Shown piece by piece: positions 25,260-34,018 of a stretch of DNA of 64,000 nucleotides (the stretch's first letter is position 1; each line of letters begins with the position of its first letter). The stretch spans positions 143,047 through 207,046 of the forward strand of contig DASZOU010000022.1 of assembly GCA_035550655.1 (NCBI GenBank), in the 5' to 3' direction. A program made the translations under genes and the position numbers. The stretch comes from DASZTV01 sp035550655. GTDB lineage: Bacteria > Actinomycetota > Actinomycetes > JAFAQI01. The notes beneath the pieces were generated by a model that saw only the letters and a list, made by a program, of their open reading frames with translations, was not told the DNA's origin and made no database searches.

Positions 25260-26764
25260 CCGCGTCGCAGCCGTGCGACTTCCGCAGCGAACCGCTGCTG
25301 CGCCGTGGCCGGGTCACCCAGCGCATCGGCAATGAGAGCGCGGCGCCGGCTCGCTGTGCTGTCCCGACCGCCGGTCGCCGCGTCGACGAACGCGCCGAGT
25401 CCCGCCAGGTCGGGGCCGAGCAGGAACGCACCCGCGGACGAAGGAAACCGGCGCGAGTGAGCCCGGCGCCCGAGCCCGCGAGTGTCGATCACGGCGTACG
25501 GGCGGTCATATGCCAAGTACTCGCCGATGACGCTCGAGACGTCGGCAACCAAGCCGGCTGCCCCGGCCATCGTCCGGCTGATGGGCTCGGTCGCGGGGAC
25601 CCGGCCCACCCGCTTGACGATCTCCCGGTGGGCTCGGCGCACCGCGAGGTCTCGCTGTCCCGTGAGGGGATGCGGTCGGTAACGCACCTCGACTCCTGGT
25701 ACGGCGAGCAGTGCCTCGACCAGCACGACCCCGGCATGTGCGAGTGAGCTGTGATGCTCGTCGTCGCCCCAGCCCTCCCACGTCGGTGCGTAGACGATGA
25801 CGGCAGGCCCGTCCGGCGGCTGCGTCGGCGCGACGAACTGCGGTCGGCCGATCTCCCGAATCGCCTCGTCGCGTACGCCGACTCCGGCCTCGGCGTAGCG
25901 GCGGCGTCCGAGCGGACCGGCCACCCACACCTCGTCGTACAGCCGCGCGTACGGGTTCGAGCTGTCGGGCTTGTCGCTCTCGCCGTGCCCGACGAACACG
26001 CACACCGTCTCGCGCCGCCGCACCATCGACAGGTTGTTCCCACTGTGGGTCACGAACAAGGTGACGACCCGTTTCGGCAACGGAAGCGCCGCGATGAGCC
26101 CGTTGTACGTCGAACCGATCACAGGGAACGGCGGCCGCCCCAACTGGTCCATCACCAGGTCGCTTCGCACCACGATCAGCACCCGCAGACCCAGCCGCTC
26201 GACCGGAGCGAACCACATCCGCAGCTGGTAGAGCTCCTCGGCGCTGCCGGCAAAGTAGAGGATGAGCTCAGGCTCGTAGCGCCCGACAGCACGCGAGATC
26301 GCATCGGTCGCACGCTCTCGCAGCCTCGTGCGGTGATCGCGCCAGAGCAGTCGTGCGAGCACAGCGACCGGGACGCACGCGAGCAGCGCGGCCAGCACGA
26401 TGGCGGCGACGCCCAGGGCATCACCGCCATCCCTTCCCGCCACGGCGGCGCCGGTGGCCGCGACGGCAACCGGTAGCCACTCGAGTCCTCGCGGCCGCAT
26501 CATCAGCCGCGGCGCCCGTCGCGGCATCCGGAACTCGCCCAGGTCGAGGTTGCGACTGCGAAGCGGCGTCCGGCGCATCCGGACAACGAGCTCCCGCAGC
26601 CGCTGCGCCACAGCGGTCGCGGCGACCACAACCGCGATGGCCACGGTGGCCGGCACCGCGGCAGCAAGCGCGAGGTTCCGCGCCGCGACCAAGGTGACCG
26701 CGACGGCCGCGAGCCCTACCAGGATCGGCGTGCCCAGGCCGGCCGACCGCGCTTTCGCGATCAC
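25256..26764 (-). CDS. TagF/TarL-like CDP-alditol polymerase with N-terminal membrane domain
   Basis: 502 residues. The first 150 hold about four hydrophobic segments; the rest is a GT-B-like domain of the CDP-glycerol/CDP-ribitol glycerophosphotransferase family. Family landmarks: FVGHGESDKPDSSNPYARLY in place of the HGTPLK motif (catalytic His), YAPTWEGWGDD, RYRPHPLTGQ (second His) and VADVSSVIGEYLAYDRPYAV near the end. Closely related in layout to the 605-residue protein at 29895-31712, so the two are paralogs. Probable role: adding alditol-phosphate units to a membrane-linked polymer. Overlaps both neighbours by 4 bases. Confidence 0.75.
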   Translation of the reverse strand: MIAKARSAGLGTPILVGLAAVAVTLVAARNLALAAAVPATVAIAVVVAATAVAQRLRELVVRMRRTPLRSRNLDLGEFRMPRRAPRLMMRPRGLEWLPVAVAATGAAVAGRDGGDALGVAAIVLAALLACVPVAVLARLLWRDHRTRLRERATDAISRAVGRYEPELILYFAGSAEELYQLRMWFAPVERLGLRVLIVVRSDLVMDQLGRPPFPVIGSTYNGLIAALPLPKRVVTLFVTHSGNNLSMVRRRETVCVFVGHGESDKPDSSNPYARLYDEVWVAGPLGRRRYAEAGVGVRDEAIREIGRPQFVAPTQPPDGPAVIVYAPTWEGWGDDEHHSSLAHAGVVLVEALLAVPGVEVRYRPHPLTGQRDLAVRRAHREIVKRVGRVPATEPISRTMAGAAGLVADVSSVIGEYLAYDRPYAVIDTRGLGRRAHSRRFPSSAGAFLLGPDLAGLGAFVDAATGGRDSTASRRRALIADALGDPATAQQRFAAEVARLRRG

Positions 26765-27261
26765 TTCAGCCGCTGCGCCTCGTCCTCGACCAGGCGGTAG
26801 ATCTCACGCTGGACCTCCTCGACGTGGGGCACGTCGTTCAACGACACCTGACCGCGCTCGCCGGCTGACTCGATCACGAGGGTCCCGGATCCGAAGAACC
26901 GCTCGACGAGGCTGCGGGAGAAGGACACGTCGTTGACCCGGGTGAGGGGGATGTCGCGTCCCTTGCGAGCGAGCACACCGTTGCGCATCAGGACGCGGCG
27001 GTCGGTGACGACGTACCGGGTGGTCAGCCAGAACAGGAACGGCCGCACCGACCACACCAGGAGGATCACGAGCGCTGCGACGAGGATCGCCCACCGCAGG
27101 TACTTCCGGGCGCTGTCGTCGGGCAACGAGAAGTAGCCGTAGGAGGCAAGGCCGACGACGATCGGCGCGAGGACCACCGGACCGGCGACCCGCCGCCAGT
27201 GGGGCCGAAGGTTGCGGACGACGTGCTCGTCCGCGTCGAGGATGTTCTCCGGGAAGCCCAT
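26761..27261 (-). CDS. PH-domain membrane protein (YdbS/Rv3278c-like)
   Basis: 166 residues: two membrane helices (about 26-46 and 58-78) followed by a bacterial PH domain (bPH2) with TTRYVVTDRRVLMRNGVLARK, IPLTRVNDVSFSRSLVERFF and a C-terminal coil VEEVQREIYRLVEDE. Function is unknown; in M. tuberculosis the equivalent gene (Rv3278c) also lies beside birA. ATG 27261 is chosen because it overlaps the birA stop by one base (TGATG) and gives the compact domain; the much longer open frame upstream is antisense-like over birA. Confidence 0.85.
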   Translation of the reverse strand: MGFPENILDADEHVVRNLRPHWRRVAGPVVLAPIVVGLASYGYFSLPDDSARKYLRWAILVAALVILLVWSVRPFLFWLTTRYVVTDRRVLMRNGVLARKGRDIPLTRVNDVSFSRSLVERFFGSGTLVIESAGERGQVSLNDVPHVEEVQREIYRLVEDEAQRLK

Positions 27262-28070
27262 CAGGGAGCCACCTTCCGCACGTGGGTCACGTCGCCGACC
27301 AGCCAAGCTCGCTCTGCTCGGGTCTCGGTGTCGGCGACGACGAGCCGGCCGGTGTCGTCGACCCCGACCGCGTTGCCTCTGACCATCCGTCCCCCCGGCA
27401 GTTCCAGCTCGATGTCGCACCCAATCGTCTCGCATCGCTCTCGATAGGCGGGCAGAACCGACCCGGAGTCGCCCGTCCACCGCCATTCGCGGTAACGGCG
27501 ACCGAGGGCACGCAGCACCTCTTTGAGCAGTGGCTCCCGATCGGTGCTGCCACCGCAGAGCAGCAAGCTGGTGGCTGTCGCCACCGGCAGCTCGTCCTCC
27601 CGCATCGACACGTTGAGCCCGATCCCGATCACGGCGGCCCCACCCGCGACCTCCACCAGCACCCCGCCGAGCTTGCGGCCGCCGACCAGCACGTCGTTGG
27701 GCCACTTCAGCCTCGCATCGACCCCGCCCACCGCGACGAGCGCCTCGGCCGCGGCGAGCCCGGCGATCAACGGCAGCAGGCTCAGCTGCGCCGGCTCGAG
27801 CGAGGGACGCACCAGCACCGAGAAGGTCAGGCCCGCGCGCGGCGGCGACTCCCACTGCCGATCCAGCCGGCCTCTGCCTCCGGTCTGCTGCTCCGCGACG
27901 AGCACGAGGCCCTCGGGCTCGCCGGCGCGGGCGGCGTCTGCCAGGTCGGCATTCGTCGAGGCGGTTTCCGAGACGACGTCGATCTGCCGCCAAAGGTCGC
28001 CGCCGAGCGCCCGCTGTAGCCGCTCGGCGGACAGCGGAGGACGACTCAGGTCACTCCACTGCGAGGCCAC
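27261..28070 (-). CDS. birA: biotin--[acetyl-CoA-carboxylase] ligase BirA
   Basis: Attaches biotin to carrier proteins, here probably the BCCP domain encoded at 38500-40257. 269 residues, monofunctional: there is no N-terminal DNA-binding domain. Seen: SETASTNADLA, the adenylate loop EQQTGGRGRLDRQWESP (GRGRxxR), the KWPNDVLVGGRKLGGVLVE core and IGIGLNVSM, then an SH3-like C-terminal domain. GTG 28070 is preceded by TAGCGT 6 bases upstream (leaderless). It is the first gene of a seven-gene overlapping operon and diverges from the accD gene. Confidence 0.94.
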   Translation of the reverse strand: MASQWSDLSRPPLSAERLQRALGGDLWRQIDVVSETASTNADLADAARAGEPEGLVLVAEQQTGGRGRLDRQWESPPRAGLTFSVLVRPSLEPAQLSLLPLIAGLAAAEALVAVGGVDARLKWPNDVLVGGRKLGGVLVEVAGGAAVIGIGLNVSMREDELPVATATSLLLCGGSTDREPLLKEVLRALGRRYREWRWTGDSGSVLPAYRERCETIGCDIELELPGGRMVRGNAVGVDDTGRLVVADTETRAERAWLVGDVTHVRKVAP

Positions 28071-28075
28071 CGCCG

Positions 28076-28082
28076 TACGCTA
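28076..28082. promoter_or_regulatory. bidirectional promoter, overlapping -10 elements (birA / accD)
   Basis: The 7 bases TACGCTA read as TACGCT on the plus strand (8 bases before the ATG at 28090) and TAGCGT on the minus strand (6 bases before the GTG at 28070). The two start codons are only 19 bases apart, so both genes appear to be leaderless and to share one symmetric -10 region. Confidence 0.6.
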
Positions 28083-28089
28083 CGGCCTC

Positions 28090-29697
28090 ATGAGTGCACA
28101 ACCCGCGAGCCCGGCCGACCGCCCAAACCAGCCAGCCGCACCGCGCACCACCGCCGGTCGGATCGCAGAGCTCGAACGTCACATGGACGAGGCGGTACAC
28201 GCGGGCTCGCAGCGCGCTGTCGACAAGCAGCACGCCAAGGGCAAGATGACCGCCCGGGAACGCATCGCGGCACTGCTCGACGAAGGGTCGTTCGTCGAGC
28301 TCGACGCGCTTGCCCGTCACCGCGCCCATGACTTCGACATGCAGAACGAGCGACCGTACGGCGACGGCGTCGTCACCGGCCACGGCACCATTCACGGCCG
28401 ACAGGTGTGCGTCTTCAGCCAGGACTTCACGGTGTTCGGCGGATCGCTCGGTGAGGTCTTCGGCGAGAAGATCTGCAAGGTCATGGACCTCGCCATGAAG
28501 ACAGGTTGTCCGGTCATCGGCATCAACGACTCCGGCGGCGCCCGAATCCAGGAAGGCGTCGTCGCACTCGGCCTGTACGCCGAGATCTTCTACCGCAACG
28601 TGATGGCGTCCGGTGTGATCCCGCAGGTCTCCCTGGTCATGGGCCCGTGCGCCGGAGGCGCGGTCTACTCCCCCGCGATCACCGACTTCACCGTGATGGT
28701 CGACCAGACATCGCACATGTTCATCACTGGGCCGGACGTGATCAAGACGGTCACGGGCGAGGACGTGACCTTCGAGGACCTCGGCGGCGCCCGCACCCAC
28801 AACACGAAGTCCGGCGTCGCCCACTTCATGTCCGCCGACGAGACGGACGCGCTCGAGCTGACGCGCGCACTCCTGTCGTTCCTGCCGAGCAACAACATGG
28901 AGCAGCCGCCGGCGTTCGACGCGGCCGACCTGACCACCGAGGGTCCGGACAGCTTCCTCGACACCTTCGTCCCGGACTCACCGAACCAGCCCTACGACAT
29001 CGTGACCGTCATCGAGCACGTCGTCGACGACGGTGACTTCCTGCAGGTCCACGCGCTCTTCGCGCCGAACATCGTCTGCGGTTTCGCGCGCATCGACGGC
29101 CAATCTGTCGGCGTGGTGGCGAACCAGCCGATGCAGTTCGCCGGCACCCTCGACATCGATGCCTCCGAGAAGGCAGCGCGGTTCGTCCGCACCTGTGACG
29201 CCTTCAACGTGCCGGTGCTCACCTTCGTCGACGTTCCCGGCTTCCTACCGGGGACCGCGCAGGAGTGGGGCGGCATCATTCGCCGCGGCGCGAAGCTGCT
29301 GTACGCGTACGCAGAGGCGACCGTGCCGAAGGTCACCGTCATCACCCGCAAGGCCTACGGCGGTGCGTACGACGTCATGGGCTCGAAGCATCTTCGCGCC
29401 GACGTCAACCTGGCGTGGCCCACGGCGGAGATCGCGGTCATGGGCGCGAACGGCGCGGTCAACATCCTGCACCGCCGCACCCTCGCCGACGCGTCGGATC
29501 CGGAGGCGGCGCGCAAGGAGCTGATCACCGACTACGAGGACCACTTCGCGAATCCCTACATCGCTGCGGAGCGCGGCTACATCGACGCGGTGATCAAGCC
29601 GTCGACCACCCGGGCAGAGGTCGTGAAGGCACTCCGGCTGCTGCGCACCAAACGCGAGTCGCTGCCGCCCAAGAAGCACGGCAACATCCCGCTCTAG
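28090..29697 (+). CDS. acyl-CoA carboxylase beta subunit (AccD5-like, propionyl/acetyl-CoA)
   Basis: Carboxyltransferase subunit, 535 residues. Landmarks: KGKMTARERIAALLDEGSF, GINDSGGARIQEGV, MGPCAGGAVYSPA (acyl-CoA oxyanion hole), FVDVPGFLPGTAQEWGGIIR and RKAYGGAYDVMGSKHL. The Asp in the VYSPAITDF stretch, which corresponds to the specificity residue (Asp in propionyl-type AccD5/PccB), points to propionyl-CoA preference. The small epsilon subunit gene follows 2 bases later, as in mycobacterial accD5-accE5. ATG 28090 is supported by TACGCT 8 bases upstream. Likely makes methylmalonyl-CoA (and perhaps malonyl-CoA) with the alpha subunit at 38500. Confidence 0.92.
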   Translation: MSAQPASPADRPNQPAAPRTTAGRIAELERHMDEAVHAGSQRAVDKQHAKGKMTARERIAALLDEGSFVELDALARHRAHDFDMQNERPYGDGVVTGHGTIHGRQVCVFSQDFTVFGGSLGEVFGEKICKVMDLAMKTGCPVIGINDSGGARIQEGVVALGLYAEIFYRNVMASGVIPQVSLVMGPCAGGAVYSPAITDFTVMVDQTSHMFITGPDVIKTVTGEDVTFEDLGGARTHNTKSGVAHFMSADETDALELTRALLSFLPSNNMEQPPAFDAADLTTEGPDSFLDTFVPDSPNQPYDIVTVIEHVVDDGDFLQVHALFAPNIVCGFARIDGQSVGVVANQPMQFAGTLDIDASEKAARFVRTCDAFNVPVLTFVDVPGFLPGTAQEWGGIIRRGAKLLYAYAEATVPKVTVITRKAYGGAYDVMGSKHLRADVNLAWPTAEIAVMGANGAVNILHRRTLADASDPEAARKELITDYEDHFANPYIAAERGYIDAVIKPSTTRAEVVKALRLLRTKRESLPPKKHGNIPL

Positions 29698-29699
29698 CC

Positions 29700-29891
29700 A
29701 TGACCGACGACAACCGGCCCAGCCTGCGCGTGATCAGCGGCGGTGAGCCCACCGACGAGGAGCTCGCCGCGCTGGTCGCCGTGCTGACGGCCCGGCCGGC
29801 CGCTGCACCGGCGGACCCGCCATCGCTTCGCCGGCCGCTGCCGCCATGGGTGGCGAGCGGCCTCGTCAAGGGCACCCGCACCAAGGCCTGA
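29700..29891 (+). CDS. accE: acyl-CoA carboxylase epsilon subunit
   Basis: 63-residue protein, ATG 2 bases after the accD stop. It has the family pattern: LRVISGGEPTDEELAALVAVL near the N-terminus, an Ala/Pro-rich middle and a C-terminal PPWVASGLVKGTRT. Epsilon subunits, found only in actinobacteria, stabilise the alpha-beta complex and raise its activity. It ends 3 bases before the convergent TagF-like gene. Confidence 0.88.
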   Translation: MTDDNRPSLRVISGGEPTDEELAALVAVLTARPAAAPADPPSLRRPLPPWVASGLVKGTRTKA

Positions 29892-29894
29892 GCG

Positions 29895-31712
29895 CTACTC
29901 CGCGCCAGCGGCGACCCGGGTCGGTGCCAGTCGCACCGCGGTCTCGTAGGCGGCCTCCACGGCCGCCTCGAACCGGGTGAAGGCGTCAGGTGTGGCCGGA
30001 CCGAGCAGGTACTCCTTCAGCCGGGCCCGTGCCGCTGCCAACGGGTCCTCGGTGCGAACCAGCGCGAGGATGTCGCCGATGCGCTGCGCGGCCGGGTCGA
30101 GCAGGTACGCCTCGCCTGCGCTCGGGAACTTCTCGCGGAACCCCTCCTCGGAAAGCCCGGTGAGGTTCGTGACGACATACGGCTTCTCGCTCGCGATGAA
30201 GTCGCTCAGCACGCTCGAGATGTCCGCGACGAGAACGTCCGAGTCGTTGAAGCAGTCGTACAGCGATGGCGACGAGCCGGTGACGGTGGCATGCGGGGCG
30301 CCGACGCGGGCGATGGTGGCCCGGATCGCCGTGTCGGCCTTCGCGGCTTCGAGGTTGACGCTCCCGGTGAGCGGATGCGGCTTGTAGAGCAATCTGACGT
30401 TCGGCATTGCCACCAGCCGCTCGACAAGCGCTGGACCGGTGCGCACAAGCGAGGTGTGCGTCGGATCGCCGGTCCAGCCCTCCCAGGTCGGCGCGTACAG
30501 CACCGTCAGCTGGCGATCGCCGATGCGGCCGGGCGGGGCCGGCTGGATTCCGCCGAGCTGCGGCCGACCGACTTCGAGGATGTCGTCGTCGTGGATTCCC
30601 ACCCCGGCCCTGCTGTACCGGTCCCGGCCGCCTTGGCCAGCGACCCAGATCTCCGTGTAGACCTTGCTGAACGGGTTCGACGACGCCGCCTTGTCACTGT
30701 CGCCGTGACCGATGAAGACGTGTCGCACCCCCGGCTCACGCAGCATGTGGATCGTCTTGCCGACGTTCGCGGTGTACATCGCAACCCGCACGTCGGGCAG
30801 CGTGAAGGTCATGAAGTCGACCGGATCCGGGATGCACACCGCCGGCGACGTCGTGGCGCCGAGCTGCGCAAAGCACTCGCGCTCACGGACGACGATCAAC
30901 GTGGGCCGCTTCAGCCGATCGATCGTCGACAGCCACATGTTGACCTGGTACGCCGTGTCCTCGGTCCCCGAGTGGTAGAGCATCAGCTCCGGGTGGAGCG
31001 CCGTCACCCGCTTCAGGATCGCCGCGTGCAGCCGGTCACGCACCACCGCGCCCCGCGAGCGGAACAGCCAGACGATGGCCCATCCCACGAAGAAGAGCTC
31101 AGCCGCGACGACCGCGGCGACCGCGCCGAACGCCACGAAGCGTGCGTGGCTCGCGACGGCGATCGAGGCTCCGAGCAGAGCCACCCCCGACAGGCCGTGG
31201 AACCGCTCCGACAGCCGCCGGCGGGCGATGTCGGGAACCGCTGGCGCGGTACGCAGACCGGAGACGTCGATGTTGCGGGTCTCGACCGGCGGCAGCGAGC
31301 GGCGGCGGACCATGACCATCAGGAGGTGGTAACCCAGCCGCAGCCCGGCCACGCCGAGCAGCAGCACCGCCGTCGCCCGCGCACTGTCGCGTCCGGTCCA
31401 CCTCGCGGTCAGCACGAGCGCGAGTACGCCGAGCTCCCGGACGATTGTTCGCGTCGCGATGCCGAACTGACCGCGCGCAAGGGCGGCGCGCACGTCCTCG
31501 TTGCCCACGATCAGCATGTCGAGGCCCTGGCTGATCACCACCGCGACGAGCACGGCGATCGCCCACGAGAAGACACCACCGAGGGCGATCGTCACGTAGC
31601 AGGCGATCGCGGCGGTCGCGATCGTGCGCGGTCCCCGGGACGGCATCCGGGGATCGTGGTCGCGACCTTCTTCTGAAGGCTCGCCGGCCAGACCGGCAGT
31701 CGGCTCGGTCAC
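29895..31712 (-). CDS. TagF/TarL-like CDP-alditol polymerase with large membrane domain
   Basis: 605 residues. After a charged N-terminus come about six hydrophobic segments (about 30-215), then a glycerol/ribitol-phosphotransferase domain (about 235-580). Landmarks: VRHVFIGHGDSDKAASSNPF (catalytic His), YAPTWEGWTGD, LYKPHPLTGS (second His) and VADISSVLSDFIASEKPYVV. It shares this architecture with the protein at 25256-26764. Its start overlaps by 4 bases the gene for a CDP-ribitol-forming enzyme, which suggests it polymerises ribitol phosphate; glycerol phosphate cannot be excluded. The membrane domain in front of the polymerase is unusual compared with the soluble or peripheral TagF of firmicutes. 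Confidence 0.78.
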   Translation of the reverse strand: MTEPTAGLAGEPSEEGRDHDPRMPSRGPRTIATAAIACYVTIALGGVFSWAIAVLVAVVISQGLDMLIVGNEDVRAALARGQFGIATRTIVRELGVLALVLTARWTGRDSARATAVLLLGVAGLRLGYHLLMVMVRRRSLPPVETRNIDVSGLRTAPAVPDIARRRLSERFHGLSGVALLGASIAVASHARFVAFGAVAAVVAAELFFVGWAIVWLFRSRGAVVRDRLHAAILKRVTALHPELMLYHSGTEDTAYQVNMWLSTIDRLKRPTLIVVRERECFAQLGATTSPAVCIPDPVDFMTFTLPDVRVAMYTANVGKTIHMLREPGVRHVFIGHGDSDKAASSNPFSKVYTEIWVAGQGGRDRYSRAGVGIHDDDILEVGRPQLGGIQPAPPGRIGDRQLTVLYAPTWEGWTGDPTHTSLVRTGPALVERLVAMPNVRLLYKPHPLTGSVNLEAAKADTAIRATIARVGAPHATVTGSSPSLYDCFNDSDVLVADISSVLSDFIASEKPYVVTNLTGLSEEGFREKFPSAGEAYLLDPAAQRIGDILALVRTEDPLAAARARLKEYLLGPATPDAFTRFEAAVEAAYETAVRLAPTRVAAGAE

Positions 31713-33178
31713 GACGTCTCGTGCTCGTGAACCGCCTCAGCTGCCGCCTGCTCCTCGACCTGCTCGATCCGCATCTCCACGGTGGTCACGGGTCGCCGGA
31801 CGTCGATGACCTGTCCGGTGATCTCGGCGACGAGAACGTCCACCGAGCTGCGTGCGACCTCGGCGGCATCGAGCAGGTCCTCGGGCGGCTCGACGCCGAA
31901 CGCCTTGGTGCGCATCGGGGTCGCCGTGCGCTCAGGATTGATGCAGTTGACTCGTACCCCGAGACTCAGCCACTCGTCGGCGAGAGCCTGTGTGAGGTTG
32001 ACGACCGCGGCCTTCGTCGACGAGTACAGGCTGTAGCCGGCACGCCCGCGGGTGTAGCTGCTCGACGTGAACAGCAGCAGCTGACCCTTGGTCTGAGCGA
32101 GGTAGCCGGCGCCGAGTCGCGCGATCTGGACGGGCGCAACGTAGTTGACCCCGATCATCTCCTCGACCGTCTCGTCGTCGACCTCGGCGAGCTCGCCGGT
32201 GGTGAGGATGCCCGCGGTCACGACGATGTAGTCGATGCGGCCGGCCTCCTGGTGCGCGTGCTCGAGAGCCCGCCGCACGTCGTCAGCTCGTTCCACGTGC
32301 GTACCGGTTGTCGACCTGCTGAATGGGAACACTTTGGCGCCGTATGCCTCGAGCAAGCTGACGATGCCCGCCCCGATGCCGTAGCTGCCGCCGAACACGA
32401 CCGCGGTGCGGCCCCGCAGCGCCTCCGCATAGGCCTCCGGGGTAGGCAGCGGATCAACTGACGCCGAACCGAGCTGGAAGAGCTTGTCCGCGATGAACAG
32501 GTCGACGGGAGCCGTCACCTTCATGTTGTGCTCGGAGCCCTCGACCATGTGGATCGGTACGTCGGGCAAGTACTTCAGTACGACGCTGCAGTCGTCAGTG
32601 GCCTTGAAGTCGGGGTCCTCCCACGCGATCTCGTACGCACGGCGGATCGTCGAGAGCCGGAAGCCCTGCGGGGTCTGACCGCGCCGCAACCGGGCACGAT
32701 CCGGGATCTCGGTGATGATCTCGTCGTCGTCGACGACGACGATCGTGTCGGCCGACGGGATTCCGACGTCGACAGCTTCGTACGTCCGCAGCGCATTGAC
32801 GCACTCCCGGATGATGCGCGAGCTGACGAGCGGGCGAACCGCATCGTGAAACAGGACGTTGCACTCCTCGGCCCCGAGGTGGTCGAGCGCGTTGCGGGTG
32901 GAGTCGTTGCGGGTCTGACCGCCCTCGATCACGGCGCTCACCTTGCGGAACCCCCGCGCGGCCACGATCGCCTGAACGTCCTGTACGTAGCCCGGGGTCA
33001 TCAAGACGATGACGTCGTCGATCTCTGCCGCAGCCTCGAACACCGCGAGGGTGTGCTCGATCACCGGTTTCCCGGCGATCTTGAGCAGCTGCTTGGGGAT
33101 CGACAGCCCGACCCGGGTTCCGACGCCACCGGCAAGCACCACTCCGACGGTCCGGAGCCCGGTCGACCTCACTGCCAT
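31709..33178 (-). CDS. bifunctional cytidylyltransferase / short-chain reductase (CDP-ribitol synthesis, Acs1/Bcs1-like)
   Basis: 489 residues, two domains. 1-240 is an IspD/TarI-type cytidylyltransferase: VVLAGGVGTRVG, PKQLLKIAGKPV, GQTRNDSTRNAL, FHDAVRPLVSSRII and EGSEHNMKVTAPVDLFIA. About 260-470 is a short-chain dehydrogenase: FGGSYGIGAG nucleotide loop, a Ser-rich strand LLLFTSSSYTRGRAGYSLY and YSSTK (Tyr and Lys of the active site), then NCINPERTATPM. This order matches H. influenzae Acs1/Bcs1, which reduces ribulose 5-phosphate and couples it to CTP to make CDP-ribitol. Here it overlaps a TagF-like polymerase gene by 4 bases, so a ribitol-phosphate polymer is the natural inference. Confidence 0.85.
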   Translation of the reverse strand: MAVRSTGLRTVGVVLAGGVGTRVGLSIPKQLLKIAGKPVIEHTLAVFEAAAEIDDVIVLMTPGYVQDVQAIVAARGFRKVSAVIEGGQTRNDSTRNALDHLGAEECNVLFHDAVRPLVSSRIIRECVNALRTYEAVDVGIPSADTIVVVDDDEIITEIPDRARLRRGQTPQGFRLSTIRRAYEIAWEDPDFKATDDCSVVLKYLPDVPIHMVEGSEHNMKVTAPVDLFIADKLFQLGSASVDPLPTPEAYAEALRGRTAVVFGGSYGIGAGIVSLLEAYGAKVFPFSRSTTGTHVERADDVRRALEHAHQEAGRIDYIVVTAGILTTGELAEVDDETVEEMIGVNYVAPVQIARLGAGYLAQTKGQLLLFTSSSYTRGRAGYSLYSSTKAAVVNLTQALADEWLSLGVRVNCINPERTATPMRTKAFGVEPPEDLLDAAEVARSSVDVLVAEITGQVIDVRRPVTTVEMRIEQVEEQAAAEAVHEHETS

Positions 33179-33237
33179 GACGGGCGAAGCCTACCGGGCG
33201 GTTCAGGATCGGGCTCATTCGCTTCAGGTCCAGCCGA

Positions 33238-33243
33238 TACGGT
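33238..33243 (+). promoter_or_regulatory. -10-like hexamer upstream of ppm1
   Basis: TACGGT 57 bases before the GTG at 33301; the leader would hold the strong GGGAGGAGGG ribosome binding site. No clear -35. Confidence 0.3.
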
Positions 33244-33300
33244 CAATCGAGTTGGACGGATCATCGGATCCGTCTCCGTTGCAGGGAGGAGGGCGGGGAC

Positions 33301-34014
33301 GTGGGCGGGGGCGTCGTCGTGGTGCTGCCGACCTACAACGAACGCGAGAACATCGAGCGGATCGCCCGCGCAATTCTCGAGCGGCCCTGCCACCCGCACC
33401 TTCTCGTCGTGGACGACGGTTCCCCCGATGGCACCGCCGAGATCGTGCGCACGCTCGCCGCCGAGCTGCCCGGCCGGGTCACCCTCCTCGTCAGGACGGG
33501 CAAGGCGGGCCTCGGACCCGCGTATGCGGCGGGCTTCGCAGCAGCCCTCGCCGATCTCAGCCCGGACGTGGTCGTGCAGATGGACGCTGATGGTTCGCAC
33601 GACCCCGCCGACATCGATCGGCTCGTCGCAGCTGTCGAGAACACCGACCTGGCAATCGGATCGCGATACATGGCAGGGGGCGACATCATCGGGTGGAGCA
33701 AGCACCGCGAGGTGTTGTCGCGAGCCGGGAACCTCTACGCCCGCGTCGTCCTCGGCAGCCCGCTGCGCGACCTCACCGGCGGGTTCAAGGCCTGGCGCGC
33801 CGATCTGCTGGCCAAGGTCGACGCAGCGACGACCGCCACGCACGGCTACGGCTTCCAGATCGAGATGACGACCCGCGCCCGCGCGATGGGGGCGACCATC
33901 GTCGAAATACCGATCGTCTTCCGGGAGCGAGTCGCGGGGTCATCGAAGATGTCGACCCGGATCGCCATGGAGGCGCTCCGCGGGGTCCCGGCGATGCGAC
34001 GGATTCGCGGCTGA
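33301..34014 (+). CDS. ppm1: polyprenol monophosphomannose synthase
   Basis: Transfers mannose from GDP-mannose to polyprenyl phosphate, giving the lipid donor for membrane mannosyltransferases. 237 residues, GT2 fold, soluble DPM1 type with no added membrane domain: VVVLPTYNERENIERI, VVDDGSPDGTAEI, GKAGLGPAYAAGF, QMDADGSHDP (DxD), IGSRYMAGGDIIGWS, LTGGFKAWR and a C-terminal FRERVAGSSKMS. GTG 33301 has an AG-rich ribosome binding site (GGGAGGAGGGCGGGG). A possible user of the product is the GT-C enzyme at 40294-41787. Confidence 0.9.
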   Translation: MGGGVVVVLPTYNERENIERIARAILERPCHPHLLVVDDGSPDGTAEIVRTLAAELPGRVTLLVRTGKAGLGPAYAAGFAAALADLSPDVVVQMDADGSHDPADIDRLVAAVENTDLAIGSRYMAGGDIIGWSKHREVLSRAGNLYARVVLGSPLRDLTGGFKAWRADLLAKVDAATTATHGYGFQIEMTTRARAMGATIVEIPIVFRERVAGSSKMSTRIAMEALRGVPAMRRIRG

Positions 34015-34018
34015 CGCC

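Noticed and set aside
26761..27993. A 410-codon form of the PH-domain protein
   Set aside because: Its first 244 codons overlap birA in another frame and look like frame-shifted text; ATG 27261 with a TGATG overlap gives the known compact protein.
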